Assembly (NCBI GenBank): GCA_910588845.1
Contig: CAJURU010000006.1
Location: 1-64,000, forward strand
Direction: 5' to 3'
DNA: 64,000 bases
Source of the DNA: an uncultured Lachnospiraceae bacterium
Lineage (GTDB): Bacteria; Bacillota; Clostridia; Lachnospirales; Lachnospiraceae
Below the pieces are notes generated by a model that saw only the letters and a list, made by a program, of their open reading frames with translations, ran no database searches and was not told the origin of the DNA. Position numbers and translations under genes: made by a program. Below are positions 1-8,254 of this stretch, piece by piece (the stretch's first letter is position 1; each line of letters begins with the position of its first letter).

Positions 1-58
1 TCTTATCAGGAAAGTCTAAATTTCATAGACACAAGATTTTTTACAGCCTCTTTTTGAG

Positions 59-103
59 GATTAGATGGATAAATAATAAATTTGCCTATTTATCCATCTA
101 ATC
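59..103. terminator. 17-bp perfect hairpin downstream of the chemoreceptor gene
   Basis: Positions 59-75 and 87-103 are exact reverse complements around an 11-base loop. On the plus strand the stem is followed by a short T-rich stretch (TTTCTC). On the minus strand, where the neighbouring chemoreceptor gene ends at 132, no U-tract follows, but a small CCTC/GAGG hairpin with a T5 loop does. It is probably a terminator for one or both directions. The gene to the left lies outside the window. Confidence 0.45.
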
Positions 104-131
104 TTTCTCATCATGTACTACAGAGGAGAAA

Positions 132-1676
132 CTATTCATCCTGCTTTAACAGTTGTGTAATTTTATCAACCATATCATTTATAGTACTTGCCTGCGCCGC
201 AACCTCGGTTGTATCATTTGCATTACTTTCTGCCATCGCATTAATAGAAGTAAAATGCTCGTTTTCAAATTTGATGCTCTCTACAATATCCTGATTGATC
301 AGCACCGTATTTTTGATGACATCTGCCTGTTTACCATGTGCCTCGCCCATGGTTTCCACTGCGGTTACGGATTCTTTTAACAATTCTGAAACTTCCTGCA
401 TTCCCTTAAATACACTGGCAAAGTATTCGTTCTGTGTATCCAGTTTCGTAGCATTTTCTTCAACCTGTGTTATAATATCATTAACGTTTTGCTGCACACG
501 TTCAATTACTGTCTGCACGGTTTTCAGGGATTCCTGCGTGCTGTTTGCCAGATTGCCTACCTCTGTTGCCACTACGGCAAACCCTTTTCCGGCTTCCCCA
601 GCTCTTGCCGCTTCAATAGAGGCATTTAAGGCAAGCAGGTTCGTTGAGGAGGAGATGTCGCTGATAAGATTTAAGGTTACCCCTATTTCCTGAACCGCTT
701 CCGACAACTTTTGGGTAATGGAAGTAGTAGTTTCCATAGACTCTGACACTTCACCGTTTATGATATGTAAATCATTTAAAAGTTTTTCATTCTCTTTTGA
801 CTTGTCAAGCAAATTTCTGGAAGTGGTTTCTACTTTTTGTACATTATCGGCAACAATGCTTTCCCATTTACTTAACTCACTAAGATTTTCCATGCTCTCG
901 TCAGTTTTTGTTCTTAAAAGGTTGCTGCTTTCCACCAACTGTTCGCTCGTAGCTGCAAGCTCCTGTGCAGAAGCGCTTTCATTCTCAGATACCTGAGAAA
1001 GTGATAAACCTGCTGTTGATAAATTTTTTGATACTGTTTGTACAGCCGCAAGAACGCTTGTGACCTGTTCATTGTTCTTTTCCAATTCGTCTTTTTTGGC
1101 ATTTACTAAAAAATAAGAAACAAGGAAAACAAAAATTATCAGTCCGGCCAACGATAATACCAATGCCACTAAACACATAATAATGTCTGTAAGAAATAAT
1201 TCGTCCTTTACAGGTAGAAGATCTGTTCCCCGTATTATCCAACCAACAAACAGAGAAATCATACATGCAAGGCCGCTTATCAATAATATCTTAATATCCA
1301 AAAAGAATGCTATCAAAATAAGGAAAAAAAATAAGAATCCCCAGAATGTTCTGGTTGGCAGCATATACAACAGATAATTCCATTGAATAACCAATACTGC
1401 CACTGAAAAAATCTTACCAATTCTCAATCTTCCGTCTTTTAAATATCCGTCTTTATCAAATGAAGACCTTACTATAAGTATCGCGGTAATAAAAAATATC
1501 GAATCCATGACGCCTAAACCAATTGTTGCAAGCCATGGTACGTTCGGGTATAATCCGAACATTTTTTCAGTATTAAACATTACAGTGGCACACATACATG
1601 CACACACCAATATAATAAGTCCCCACTTAAACACTGTAGATAAGTACACCTCTACCGCCGTTTTCTTCTTGTTCAT
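132..1676 (-). CDS. Methyl-accepting chemotaxis protein
   Basis: A 514-residue receptor that would relay a signal to CheA/CheW. The N-terminal ~200 residues are very hydrophobic, with about six predicted membrane helices and only short loops. It therefore lacks a large extracellular sensor domain and may sense through the membrane or from the cytoplasm. The rest is Ser/Thr/Glu-rich coiled coil. The signalling hairpin tip reads 'STNLLALNASIEAARAGEAG', followed by 'GFAVVATEVGNLA', the classic MCP core. The start is preceded by AGGAGG. No other chemotaxis gene is visible, so it is probably an orphan receptor. The ligand cannot be inferred. A MITE-like repeat lies directly upstream of its start. 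Confidence 0.9.
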   Translation of the reverse strand: MNKKKTAVEVYLSTVFKWGLIILVCACMCATVMFNTEKMFGLYPNVPWLATIGLGVMDSIFFITAILIVRSSFDKDGYLKDGRLRIGKIFSVAVLVIQWNYLLYMLPTRTFWGFLFFFLILIAFFLDIKILLISGLACMISLFVGWIIRGTDLLPVKDELFLTDIIMCLVALVLSLAGLIIFVFLVSYFLVNAKKDELEKNNEQVTSVLAAVQTVSKNLSTAGLSLSQVSENESASAQELAATSEQLVESSNLLRTKTDESMENLSELSKWESIVADNVQKVETTSRNLLDKSKENEKLLNDLHIINGEVSESMETTTSITQKLSEAVQEIGVTLNLISDISSSTNLLALNASIEAARAGEAGKGFAVVATEVGNLANSTQESLKTVQTVIERVQQNVNDIITQVEENATKLDTQNEYFASVFKGMQEVSELLKESVTAVETMGEAHGKQADVIKNTVLINQDIVESIKFENEHFTSINAMAESNANDTTEVAAQASTINDMVDKITQLLKQDE

Positions 1677-1714
1677 AATAATTTACCTCCTAATATATTT
1701 TGTAAATTTACAGT

Positions 1715-1906
1715 GGGACTGTCGCACTAATATATTTACCCGTTCAAAAGATCTTGCCGCTTATGCGGCAAAGACAGAATGCACAAAAATTACTCTGGGA
1801 AGCTAGCTTCCCAAGATAATTTTTGTGCATGTTGTTTACATTACTTTGCAATGTAAACCTTTTGAATGAATCTATAACTTGTCATTTATGTTAATGCAAC
1901 ATTCCC
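1715..1906 (+). mobile_element. MITE-like palindromic element, copy 1
   Basis: A non-coding element of about 192 bp. It starts GGGACTGTCGCACTAA and ends with a degraded inverted copy (TTAATGCAACATTCCC). Inside are a second inverted pair (GTTCAAAAG / CTTTTGAAT), side hairpins GCCGC-TTAT-GCGGC and TTTACATT/AATGTAAA, and a central hairpin capped by the 16-bp palindrome GGGAAGCTAGCTTCCC (about 1798-1813). By eye it is ~90% identical to the reverse complement of 18601-18790. It carries no coding capacity. It fills the 302-base gap between the permease stop and the chemoreceptor start. No clear target duplication is visible. Confidence 0.7.
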
Positions 1907-1978
1907 GCTAAGATAATCGCAATATAAAAAGGGGAATCTCAAATATATACGTTATGTGATTGCAAAATTAAAATCAGT

Positions 1979-3352
1979 TTACAGGAAAATATATTTTGCT
2001 ACAAACAAAAGCGTAAGCACATACATCAGTATACTGATCTTCTTCTCTTTTGCTTTTCCGGTAATCAGGTTCACCAGCGTCCAGGAAATCACGCCAATGG
2101 CAATGCCTTCGGAAATGCTGTAGGCAAGCGGCATAGCAATAATGCACAGGAATGCCGGAATGGCGTCTGTCATGTCGGTGAAGTCGATCCTTGCCACTGA
2201 GCCCATCATATAGAAGCCAACGATAACGAGAGCTGGAGCTATGGCAAAGCTTGGTATACTCAGGAACAAGGGGGAGAAGATAACGGATAACAGGAATAAT
2301 ACGCCAGTCACAACTGCGGTAAGTCCCGTACGTCCGCCGGCCGTCACGCCGGAAGCGCTCTCCACATATGTAGTGGTAGTGGAAGTTCCAAAAATGGCGC
2401 CGACACAGGTTGCGATTGCATCTGATAAAAGCGCCGGGCGGATGCGGGGGAGCTTGCCGTTCTCATCCAGCATGTCCGCCTTGGAGGAAACGCCGATTAA
2501 GGTTCCCAGAGTATCGAACAAATCCACAAACAGAAAGGAGAACATGATGACAATGAAGTCCCAAATTTTCACAGAACCAAAATCCGTTCCGGTAAATACA
2601 GCGCCGAACGTTTCTTTGAAAGAGGAAAAGTCCAGGCTGACAATGCCGGCAGGAATCGTAGAGTACATTCCGGCGTCGGGATTAGGCGTATAGATGCCAA
2701 TCAATTCACAGACGATACCCAATATCCAGGTGGCAAGGATACCGATGAGGATGCCTCCTTTGATATTCTTTGCCAGCAAGATAGCGGTAATCAAGATACC
2801 AATCAACGCCAGAATAGCTCCCACGCCGATGGAGTGGAAGGTCTCGCCCTTGAATGTCTGGTAAGTAACCAGCGTGGAAGGGTTGGACACGATAAGTTTG
2901 GCGTCCTGTAAGCCGATAAAAGCGATAAACAGGCCAATACCTACGCTGACAGCGGCCTTCAAGGTAGTGGGAATTGCATTAAAAATGGCTTCACGTACAT
3001 TGGTGAGGGATAACACGATAAAAATAACGCCCTCTACAAACACGGCAAACAATGCAATTTGCCAGGAATAGCCCATGCCGATAACAACAGAATAGGCGAA
3101 ATAGGCGTTTAAGCCCATGCCAGGCGCCAGGGCAAACGGGTAATTTGCCAGCAGGGCCATCAAGATAGTTCCCACAAATGAGGCGAGCGCTGTGGCGATC
3201 ATTACGGCATTTGGATTCATGCCGGCCTCGCCTAAGATGCTTGGATTGACGGCAAGGATGTACGCCATCGTCATAAATGTCGTCAATCCGGCAATGACCT
3301 CCGTGCGTACCGTTGTGTTGTTGTCTTTCAGTTTGAAAAACTTTTCTAACAT
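1979..3352 (-). CDS. NCS2-family purine permease (AzgA/PbuG type)
   Basis: A 457-residue polytopic membrane protein of the AzgA-like branch of the nucleobase:cation symporters, whose members import guanine, hypoxanthine or adenine. The N-terminus ('VRTEVIAGLTTFMTMAYILA', then 'NPSILGEAGMN'), the 'ALAPGMGLNAYFAY' segment and the 'LFDTLGTLIGVSSKADMLDENG' motif are diagnostic. Length is typical of the branch. The start has a GGAG ribosome binding site. It is transcribed alone and diverges from the cation exporter. The upstream gap is only ~90 bases, too short for a full purine riboswitch plus expression platform, and I see none. Exact substrate is unknown. Confidence 0.88.
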   Translation of the reverse strand: MLEKFFKLKDNNTTVRTEVIAGLTTFMTMAYILAVNPSILGEAGMNPNAVMIATALASFVGTILMALLANYPFALAPGMGLNAYFAYSVVIGMGYSWQIALFAVFVEGVIFIVLSLTNVREAIFNAIPTTLKAAVSVGIGLFIAFIGLQDAKLIVSNPSTLVTYQTFKGETFHSIGVGAILALIGILITAILLAKNIKGGILIGILATWILGIVCELIGIYTPNPDAGMYSTIPAGIVSLDFSSFKETFGAVFTGTDFGSVKIWDFIVIMFSFLFVDLFDTLGTLIGVSSKADMLDENGKLPRIRPALLSDAIATCVGAIFGTSTTTTYVESASGVTAGGRTGLTAVVTGVLFLLSVIFSPLFLSIPSFAIAPALVIVGFYMMGSVARIDFTDMTDAIPAFLCIIAMPLAYSISEGIAIGVISWTLVNLITGKAKEKKISILMYVLTLLFVAKYIFL

Positions 3353-3382
3353 AAATTTACTCTCCTTTGCATATGATTAATG

Positions 3383-3391
3383 ATTATAACA
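3383..3391 (-). promoter_or_regulatory. Extended -10 promoter for the purine permease
   Basis: Read on the minus strand the bases are TGTTATAAT, an extended -10 (TGn plus a perfect TATAAT) about 35 bases before the permease start codon at 3352. No good -35 hexamer is present, as is common with extended -10 promoters. Confidence 0.45.
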
Positions 3392-3444
3392 TATATTCCC
3401 ATGATGGTATAGTAATTAGTAACACAAAAAAGAGAGGTAAAAAC

Positions 3445-4617
3445 GTGTTTTCCATTTTGGTAAATATTTTTATTAATGATAAAGACGACGTGAAAAATCC
3501 CAGGGTTCGTCAGAGATATGGAATGCTCTGTGGTATTGTGGGAATTGTATTGAATTTGCTGCTGTTTTCAGCAAAGTTCCTGGCTGGTCTGATAAGCCGT
3601 TCTATCTCTATTACCGCGGACGCTTTCAATAATTTGTCTGACGCCGCATCTTCCGTGGTAACGCTAGCAGGATTTAAGATGGCGGGCGCCAAGCCGGATG
3701 TGGACCATCCATATGGGCATGGCAGGATAGAATATATCACAGGGTTTATTGTATCAGGCGCAATCCTCGTAATGGCGTTTGAGCTGATAAAAAGTTCCGT
3801 AGGCAAAATCGTCAACCCTGCGCCGGTGGAGTTTCGTTTATTGTCTGTTGGGATTCTGCTGTTATCTATTCTTGTTAAGATTTATATGGCATGTTACAAT
3901 TACCGGATTGGCAGGAAGCTGGACTCGACAGCTATGCGGGCGGCGGCAACAGACAGCCTCAGCGATACCTGCGCGACATCGGTTGTTTTGCTGGGAATTA
4001 TCGTCGGAAAACTTACTGGGCTTCGTGTGGACGGCTGGTGCGGCGTGCTGGTAGGAGTGTTTATTTTTTATGCGGGTATTACTGCGGCAAAAGATACATT
4101 AAACCCTTTGTTAGGGCAGCCGCCGGAGGCAGAGTTTGTGACACAGATTGAAGAGATTGTGCTTGCACATGAAGAGATCTGCGGGGTGCATGATCTTCTT
4201 GTGCACGATTATGGACCTGGCAGATGCATGATTTCCCTGCATGCAGAAGTGCCGGCGGAAGGAAATATTCTGGAGCTTCATGAGGTTGTGGATGATGCGG
4301 AGGTGGAGCTTCAGGACAAATTAAATTGCAATGCAGTGATCCATATGGACCCAGTCGTCACAGAAGATACATATATTTTGCAGTTAAAGGGTAGAATAGA
4401 AGCACTGATAAAAACGATTGACCCCATTATTACGATGCACGATTTTCGGGTTGTCCCGAAGCATGTTCAGACAAAACTGATTTTTGATGTGGTAGTGCCG
4501 TATGGGTACAGGCTTGACGATGAAGAATTAGTAGAAGTGATTGAGAAACGCATTGGTAAGGAATTACAAGAAGATTATCTCGTAGTCATCCAGGTGGATA
4601 AAGCGTATCTGAAATAA
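3445..4617 (+). CDS. Cation diffusion facilitator family transporter
   Basis: A ~390-residue cation/proton antiporter expected to export divalent metal. I chose the GTG at 3445 because it follows GAGAGG at a good distance and gives the normal family N-terminus; the frame is open further upstream. Membrane helices span about residues 30-200, followed by a long cytoplasmic domain. The metal-site residues appear to be N62-xxx-D66 and D170-xxx-D174, with 'DHPYGHGR' between. Asn/Asp at these places rather than His suggests the Mn/Fe-type CDF branch over the Zn branch (inference). The C-terminal part is longer than a minimal CDF domain and seems to hold two ferredoxin-like dimerisation repeats. Confidence 0.88.
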   Translation: MFSILVNIFINDKDDVKNPRVRQRYGMLCGIVGIVLNLLLFSAKFLAGLISRSISITADAFNNLSDAASSVVTLAGFKMAGAKPDVDHPYGHGRIEYITGFIVSGAILVMAFELIKSSVGKIVNPAPVEFRLLSVGILLLSILVKIYMACYNYRIGRKLDSTAMRAAATDSLSDTCATSVVLLGIIVGKLTGLRVDGWCGVLVGVFIFYAGITAAKDTLNPLLGQPPEAEFVTQIEEIVLAHEEICGVHDLLVHDYGPGRCMISLHAEVPAEGNILELHEVVDDAEVELQDKLNCNAVIHMDPVVTEDTYILQLKGRIEALIKTIDPIITMHDFRVVPKHVQTKLIFDVVVPYGYRLDDEELVEVIEKRIGKELQEDYLVVIQVDKAYLK

Positions 4618-4740
4618 ACAACCTCTGCGGGAAAGTATAATAAACAAAGAGAAAAATACGAGAAAACTACTGAAAAATGTCCAATTTTTAGGGGATAAAT
4701 ACTAATCTTTCGTGTAAATTACCAGTTTTCAGAAACACCC

Positions 4741-4769
4741 TTGAAAAAGCCCTGTACATGGAGTATATT
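4741..4769 (+). promoter_or_regulatory. Sigma-A promoter for the HPr-like gene
   Basis: TTGAAA at 4741-4746 and TATATT at 4764-4769, separated by 17 bp, lie about 65 bases before the ATG at 4834. This probably also drives the DUF6465 gene that follows after 24 bases. Confidence 0.6.
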
Positions 4770-4833
4770 TTATATGGTACTAAATACCTGAAACAGATTG
4801 TGCGTATAGGTTTACATGAGAAAGAGAGATAAA

Positions 4834-5088
4834 ATGAGTGAGAAAAAAATTATTGTATCTAATGTAGCGAAAGAGTACAACAATCCTATTGCTGAGTTGG
4901 TTCAAGTAGCATGTCAGTTTGATAGTGAGATCCGTCTTGAGAGCAACGAAGCAAGAATTAATGCGAAGAGCATTATGGGAATCATGGCATTTAATCCGTC
5001 GAAAGGAATGACCGTAAATATAGTGGCTGATGGAAGCGATGAAGAAGAGGCTTTATTGGCAATGGAGAAATTTTTAGTCTGTCAATAG
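4834..5088 (+). CDS. HPr-fold protein lacking the phosphorylatable His15 (Crh-like)
   Basis: An 84-residue protein with the length and layout of HPr. The regulatory segment 'NAKSIMGIMAF' places serine at residue 46, exactly where HPr kinase acts on HPr, and the tail 'DGSDEEEALLAMEKFL' is standard. The catalytic loop, normally GLHARP at 13-18, reads KEYNNP. His15 is Tyr and Arg17 is Asn, so it cannot carry a PTS phosphoryl group. In Bacillus the paralogue Crh likewise lost His15, keeps Ser46, and serves as a CcpA co-effector, so a regulatory role is the best guess. The ATG at 4834 is preferred to one 18 bases upstream because of the ribosome binding site. Confidence 0.8.
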   Translation: MSEKKIIVSNVAKEYNNPIAELVQVACQFDSEIRLESNEARINAKSIMGIMAFNPSKGMTVNIVADGSDEEEALLAMEKFLVCQ

Positions 5089-5112
5089 GAATAATTAGGG
5101 AGGATTTTAAAA

Positions 5113-5571
5113 ATGGAGAGCAAGGACAAGAAAGTAACTTCAACAAAACCAGCGGCCGTGAAAGAAGAAGCTGCCGTGAAGGCGGCAGATAAAGCAGCAG
5201 CTGTTGAGAAGGAAGCGAAGCCGGCGGAGAAGAAAGAAGCAGCTGTTGTAAAAGAGAAGAAAGCAGCAGAGAAAGAGACAGCTGTTGCGACAGAAACGAA
5301 GGAAGCTCCTGTGAAGAAGGGTAAGCCGGGAAGGAAGCCGGGCAAGACAACTGCAAAGAAGAAACCGGTAGAGAAAGTAGAAGAGGTTTATGTTCAGTTC
5401 CAGGAACTGGAAATTACCACGAAAGAGATTGTAGACAAGGCAAAACAAATATACATCGCAGAGGGACACAGAGAGTCTTCCATCAAATCTCTTCGCCTGT
5501 ATATCAAGCCGGATGAACATATGGCGTATTATGTAATTAATGAGAAGATGACAGGCAGCATTGAGCTGTAA
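5113..5571 (+). CDS. DUF6465-type Lys/Ala-rich protein with AT-hook-like segment
   Basis: 152 residues. Roughly the first 95 are low-complexity Lys, Ala and Glu, resembling histone H1 tails, and include 'KGKPGRKPGKTT', an AT-hook-like GRKPGK core. The last ~60 residues form a compact domain ('VYVQFQELEITTKEIVDKAK ... IKSLRLYIKPDEHMAYYVIN'), which I associate with the DUF6465 family of clostridia. Its biochemical function is unknown. DNA or nucleoid binding is an inference from composition. It lies 24 bases after the HPr-like gene with its own AGGGAGG ribosome binding site, so the two are probably co-transcribed. A strong terminator follows. Confidence 0.72.
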   Translation: MESKDKKVTSTKPAAVKEEAAVKAADKAAAVEKEAKPAEKKEAAVVKEKKAAEKETAVATETKEAPVKKGKPGRKPGKTTAKKKPVEKVEEVYVQFQELEITTKEIVDKAKQIYIAEGHRESSIKSLRLYIKPDEHMAYYVINEKMTGSIEL

Positions 5572-5595
5572 ATGAAAATATAGAATGATCATATG

Positions 5596-5655
5596 ACTGT
5601 TGCAAGAAAATTTCAGCAAATGGGGTTGCTGGCATTTTCCTGCAACAGTTTTTGT
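5596..5655 (+). terminator. Intrinsic terminator after the DUF6465 gene
   Basis: Inverted arms starting ACTGTTGCA (5596) and ending TGCAACAGT (5649), extended inward by GAAAAT/ATTTTC, are followed by TTTTTGTT. It ends the HPr-like/DUF6465 unit. Confidence 0.8.
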
Positions 5656-5695
5656 TATTCTTTAGGGAATTTGCAATGTAAAGTAGGAGAATATT

Positions 5696-6367
5696 ATGTA
5701 TAAATTATTGATTGTAGAGGACGATAATGTCATCGCCAAAGCGATTCAACAGCATATGTCAAGTTGGGGCTACGAGGCGGTCTGTGTGGAAAATTTTCAA
5801 GAAGTATTGCAGACGTTTATCGCGCAGAATCCGCAGCTCATACTGATGGATATCTCCCTGCCTTTTTATAACGGTTACCATTGGTGCGACGAAATCCGCA
5901 AGATATCGAAAGTGCCCATTATTTTTATTTCTTCTGCTTCCGACAATATGAATATTGTTATGGCGGTGAATATGGGTGGGGATGATTTTGTGGCAAAGCC
6001 GTTTGATTTGAATGTATTACAGGCAAAAATCCAGGCATTACTGCGGCGCACTTATGATTTTGCAGGGGACAGTACCTTGCTGGAGCATAGCGGAATGATA
6101 TTTGATACTGGCAAAGGAGTAGTCGCTTATGAAAACGCCAGGATAGAGCTGACAAAGAATGAGATGGGGATATTGCGCTGTCTGTTAGAACAGAAGGGCA
6201 GGATTGTCACCCGGGATAAGCTGATGGAGAAATTGTGGGAATCCGACAGCTTTATTGACGATAATACGCTGACCGTAAATGTGGCGAGGCTGAGAAAGAA
6301 ATTAGAGGAGATTGGCGTCAAAGATATCATTAAGACCAAGAAAGGAATCGGCTATGTGGTGGATTAG
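5696..6367 (+). CDS. BceR-type response regulator (OmpR family)
   Basis: 223 residues: receiver domain (1-~118) then winged-helix DNA-binding domain. The acidic pocket is at 'EDD' 8-10, the phosphoacceptor is D52 in 'ILMDISLP', the conserved Ser/Thr is S80, and the Lys is K101 in 'FVAKPFD'. The C-terminal 'TKNEMGILRCLLEQKGRIVTRDKLM' and 'VNVARLRKKLEEIG' are typical of regulators paired with Bce-type ABC transporters. It overlaps the kinase gene by 14 bases. Next come an ATPase and a 10-helix permease, the gene order of peptide-antibiotic sensing and detoxification modules (bacitracin, lantibiotics and similar). The ATG follows AGGAG. Confidence 0.92.
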   Translation: MYKLLIVEDDNVIAKAIQQHMSSWGYEAVCVENFQEVLQTFIAQNPQLILMDISLPFYNGYHWCDEIRKISKVPIIFISSASDNMNIVMAVNMGGDDFVAKPFDLNVLQAKIQALLRRTYDFAGDSTLLEHSGMIFDTGKGVVAYENARIELTKNEMGILRCLLEQKGRIVTRDKLMEKLWESDSFIDDNTLTVNVARLRKKLEEIGVKDIIKTKKGIGYVVD

Positions 6368-7334
6368 CTCCTATGCCAAGCGTCATCGCCTGGGGATTGT
6401 ACTGTTTGGAGGGTATGGCATTATTTTTCTCATTGTGATGTTTCTCTATCGACTGCCTATGGAGGCGGTAGCGTATGCAGCCTGCCTGTGTGCAGCCTTT
6501 GGTGTAATCTTGTTTTTAGTAGACAGTTTGTGCTATCGCAAGAAATTAGAGTGCCTGGGCTGGCAATTAGAGGCGATTAAGAACGGCGTAGAGCATTTTC
6601 CGAAAGCGGAAGATGAACAGGAGCGCTTATACCAGAAATTGCTTGAGATTTCCAGGCAGGAGCGGCTCGAACAAGTAGCGTCGCTGATGAAAGAGAAGAA
6701 AGATGTCACCGATTATTTTACACTTTGGACGCATCAGATCAAAACGCCGATTGCCGCTATGGATTTGCTCTTGCAGCGGCAGGTAGAGGGAGAGGAGGAA
6801 CAATATCATCAGAGGAGGCAGATTCAGAGCGAGCTGTTTCGTATTGAGCAGTATGTAGAGATGGTGATGTCGTATTTGAGGTTGCTGGACGGCGTCAATG
6901 ATTTTGTACTGAGGGAATATGATCTGGATGATATGATACGCCAGGTATTGCGCAAATATGCGTCTATGTTTATCCGTAAAAATCTCACGCTTTCATATGA
7001 ACCTGTGGACATGAGGGTGGTGACAGATGAGAAATGGATGGTTTTTGTGTTGGAGCAGCTTTTGTCCAACGCCATAAAGTATACTTCTTCAGGAGGCATT
7101 CGTATATATATGCAAAAAGGCTGTCTGGTGGTGGAGGATACCGGCATCGGCATTCTGCCGGAAGATTTACCGCGGGTGTTTGATAAAGGCTATACCGGCT
7201 ACAATGGCAGAAGTGACAAGAAGGCGTCCGGGATTGGACTCTATCTGGTGAAGAAGATACTTGGCAAACTGGGGCACAAGATTTTTGCGGAGTCGGAATC
7301 TGGAGAGGGAACCCGCATGAAGGTTTTATTTTAA
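6354..7334 (+). CDS. BceS-type intramembrane-sensing histidine kinase
   Basis: 326 residues from the ATG at 6354, chosen because AAAGGA precedes it and the product starts 'MWWISSYAKRHRLG', normal for the family. Two membrane helices (about 15-32 and 38-58) are joined by only a few external residues, so it has no extracellular sensor. Such kinases take their signal from the partner permease. H127 lies in 'FTLWTHQIKTPIAAM', where the H-box has the Bce-class HQIKTP form. N-, G1- and G2-type boxes appear as 'EQLLSNAIKYT', 'VEDTGIGI' and 'SGIGLYLVKKIL'. It would phosphorylate the regulator at D52. Confidence 0.92.
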   Translation: MWWISSYAKRHRLGIVLFGGYGIIFLIVMFLYRLPMEAVAYAACLCAAFGVILFLVDSLCYRKKLECLGWQLEAIKNGVEHFPKAEDEQERLYQKLLEISRQERLEQVASLMKEKKDVTDYFTLWTHQIKTPIAAMDLLLQRQVEGEEEQYHQRRQIQSELFRIEQYVEMVMSYLRLLDGVNDFVLREYDLDDMIRQVLRKYASMFIRKNLTLSYEPVDMRVVTDEKWMVFVLEQLLSNAIKYTSSGGIRIYMQKGCLVVEDTGIGILPEDLPRVFDKGYTGYNGRSDKKASGIGLYLVKKILGKLGHKIFAESESGEGTRMKVLF

Positions 7335-7341
7335 CGGTAAC

Positions 7342-7414
7342 TTACAAAATCGTAAGGAAAACAAATAAAATGTAAGCCTAAGTTAAGGCAGCATCTATTC
7401 TGATTCGCTATACT
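7342..7414 (+). promoter_or_regulatory. Probable response-regulator operator and promoter for the ABC transporter
   Basis: The inverted repeat CTTAC-AAAATC-GTAAG (7342-7357) lies about 50 bases upstream of a perfect TATACT -10 (7409-7414) that has no good -35. Activator-dependent promoters of Bce-type transporters look like this. The kinase gene ends at 7334 and the ATPase starts at 7487, so the transporter probably has its own inducible transcript controlled by the adjacent regulator (inference). Confidence 0.5.
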
Positions 7415-7486
7415 ACTTTTAGTAACCGGCACAGCGAAAATCACAAAGATGTAATGTTTGCTGTGCGCAATAAGAAGGAGGATATT

Positions 7487-8254
7487 ATGGCGATATTGGA
7501 AGTAAACAATGTGAAGAAAGTATATACAACCCGTTTTGGCGGAAATCAGGTCCAGGCGTTGACGGACGTGAGCTTTTCTGTGGAAAAGGGCGAATACGTG
7601 GCGATTATGGGAGAATCAGGTTCCGGCAAGACCACGCTTTTAAATATCCTGGCAGCTCTGGATAAGGCGACGGCAGGACAGGTGCTTTTGAATGGCAAAA
7701 ATCTTTCTACGCTCCGCGAGCGTGAATTGTCCACATTTCGCAGGCAGAATCTTGGCTTTGTGTTTCAGGATTTTAATTTGCTCGATAATTTTAATCTTCA
7801 GGACAATATTTTTCTGCCGCTGGTACTTGCGGGAAAGGGCTATCATGAGATGATGAAACGATTGACGCCCATTGCTGCGAAACTGGGTATCCAGGACATT
7901 CTTGCAAAATACCCATACGAGGTGTCGGGAGGTCAGAAACAGCGTGTGGCAGTGGCGCGTGCCTTGATTACAAATCCGCAGCTCATTCTTGCAGACGAAC
8001 CTACAGGAGCGCTCGATTCTAAAGCGGCGGAGGGGCTTTTGTCGATGTTTCAGTATATCAATGAGGAGGGGCAGACCATTCTTATGGTGACGCATTCTAT
8101 CAAGGCGGCAAGCTGCGCAAAGCGCGTGCTTTTTATTAAAGACGGGCAGGTGTTCCATCAGCTTTATAAGGGTTCCGGCAGCAATGAGGAAATGTATCAG
8201 AAAATTTCCGATACGCTGACAGTAATTACGACAGGTGGTGACCGTCATGAATAG
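7487..8254 (+). CDS. BceA-type ABC transporter ATPase
   Basis: 255 residues from the ATG at 7487, preceded by AAGGAGG; an upstream in-frame ATG at 7454 has no ribosome binding site. Walker A is 'GESGSGKTTLL', the Q-loop 'FVFQDFNLLD', the signature 'VSGGQKQRVAVARAL', Walker B 'LILADEPTGALD', and the switch His is in 'MVTHSIKAA'. It belongs to the MacB/LolD/BceA group, which works with a large FtsX-like permease rather than as an exporter half. The permease gene overlaps its last 8 bases, so the two are translationally coupled. Likely role: removing antimicrobial peptides from lipid-II-cycle targets. Confidence 0.93.
   Translation: MAILEVNNVKKVYTTRFGGNQVQALTDVSFSVEKGEYVAIMGESGSGKTTLLNILAALDKATAGQVLLNGKNLSTLRERELSTFRRQNLGFVFQDFNLLDNFNLQDNIFLPLVLAGKGYHEMMKRLTPIAAKLGIQDILAKYPYEVSGGQKQRVAVARALITNPQLILADEPTGALDSKAAEGLLSMFQYINEEGQTILMVTHSIKAASCAKRVLFIKDGQVFHQLYKGSGSNEEMYQKISDTLTVITTGGDRHE

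Noticed and set aside
3353..3444. Purine riboswitch in front of the NCS2 permease
   Set aside because: The gap is too short and lacks the conserved three-way-junction sequences.
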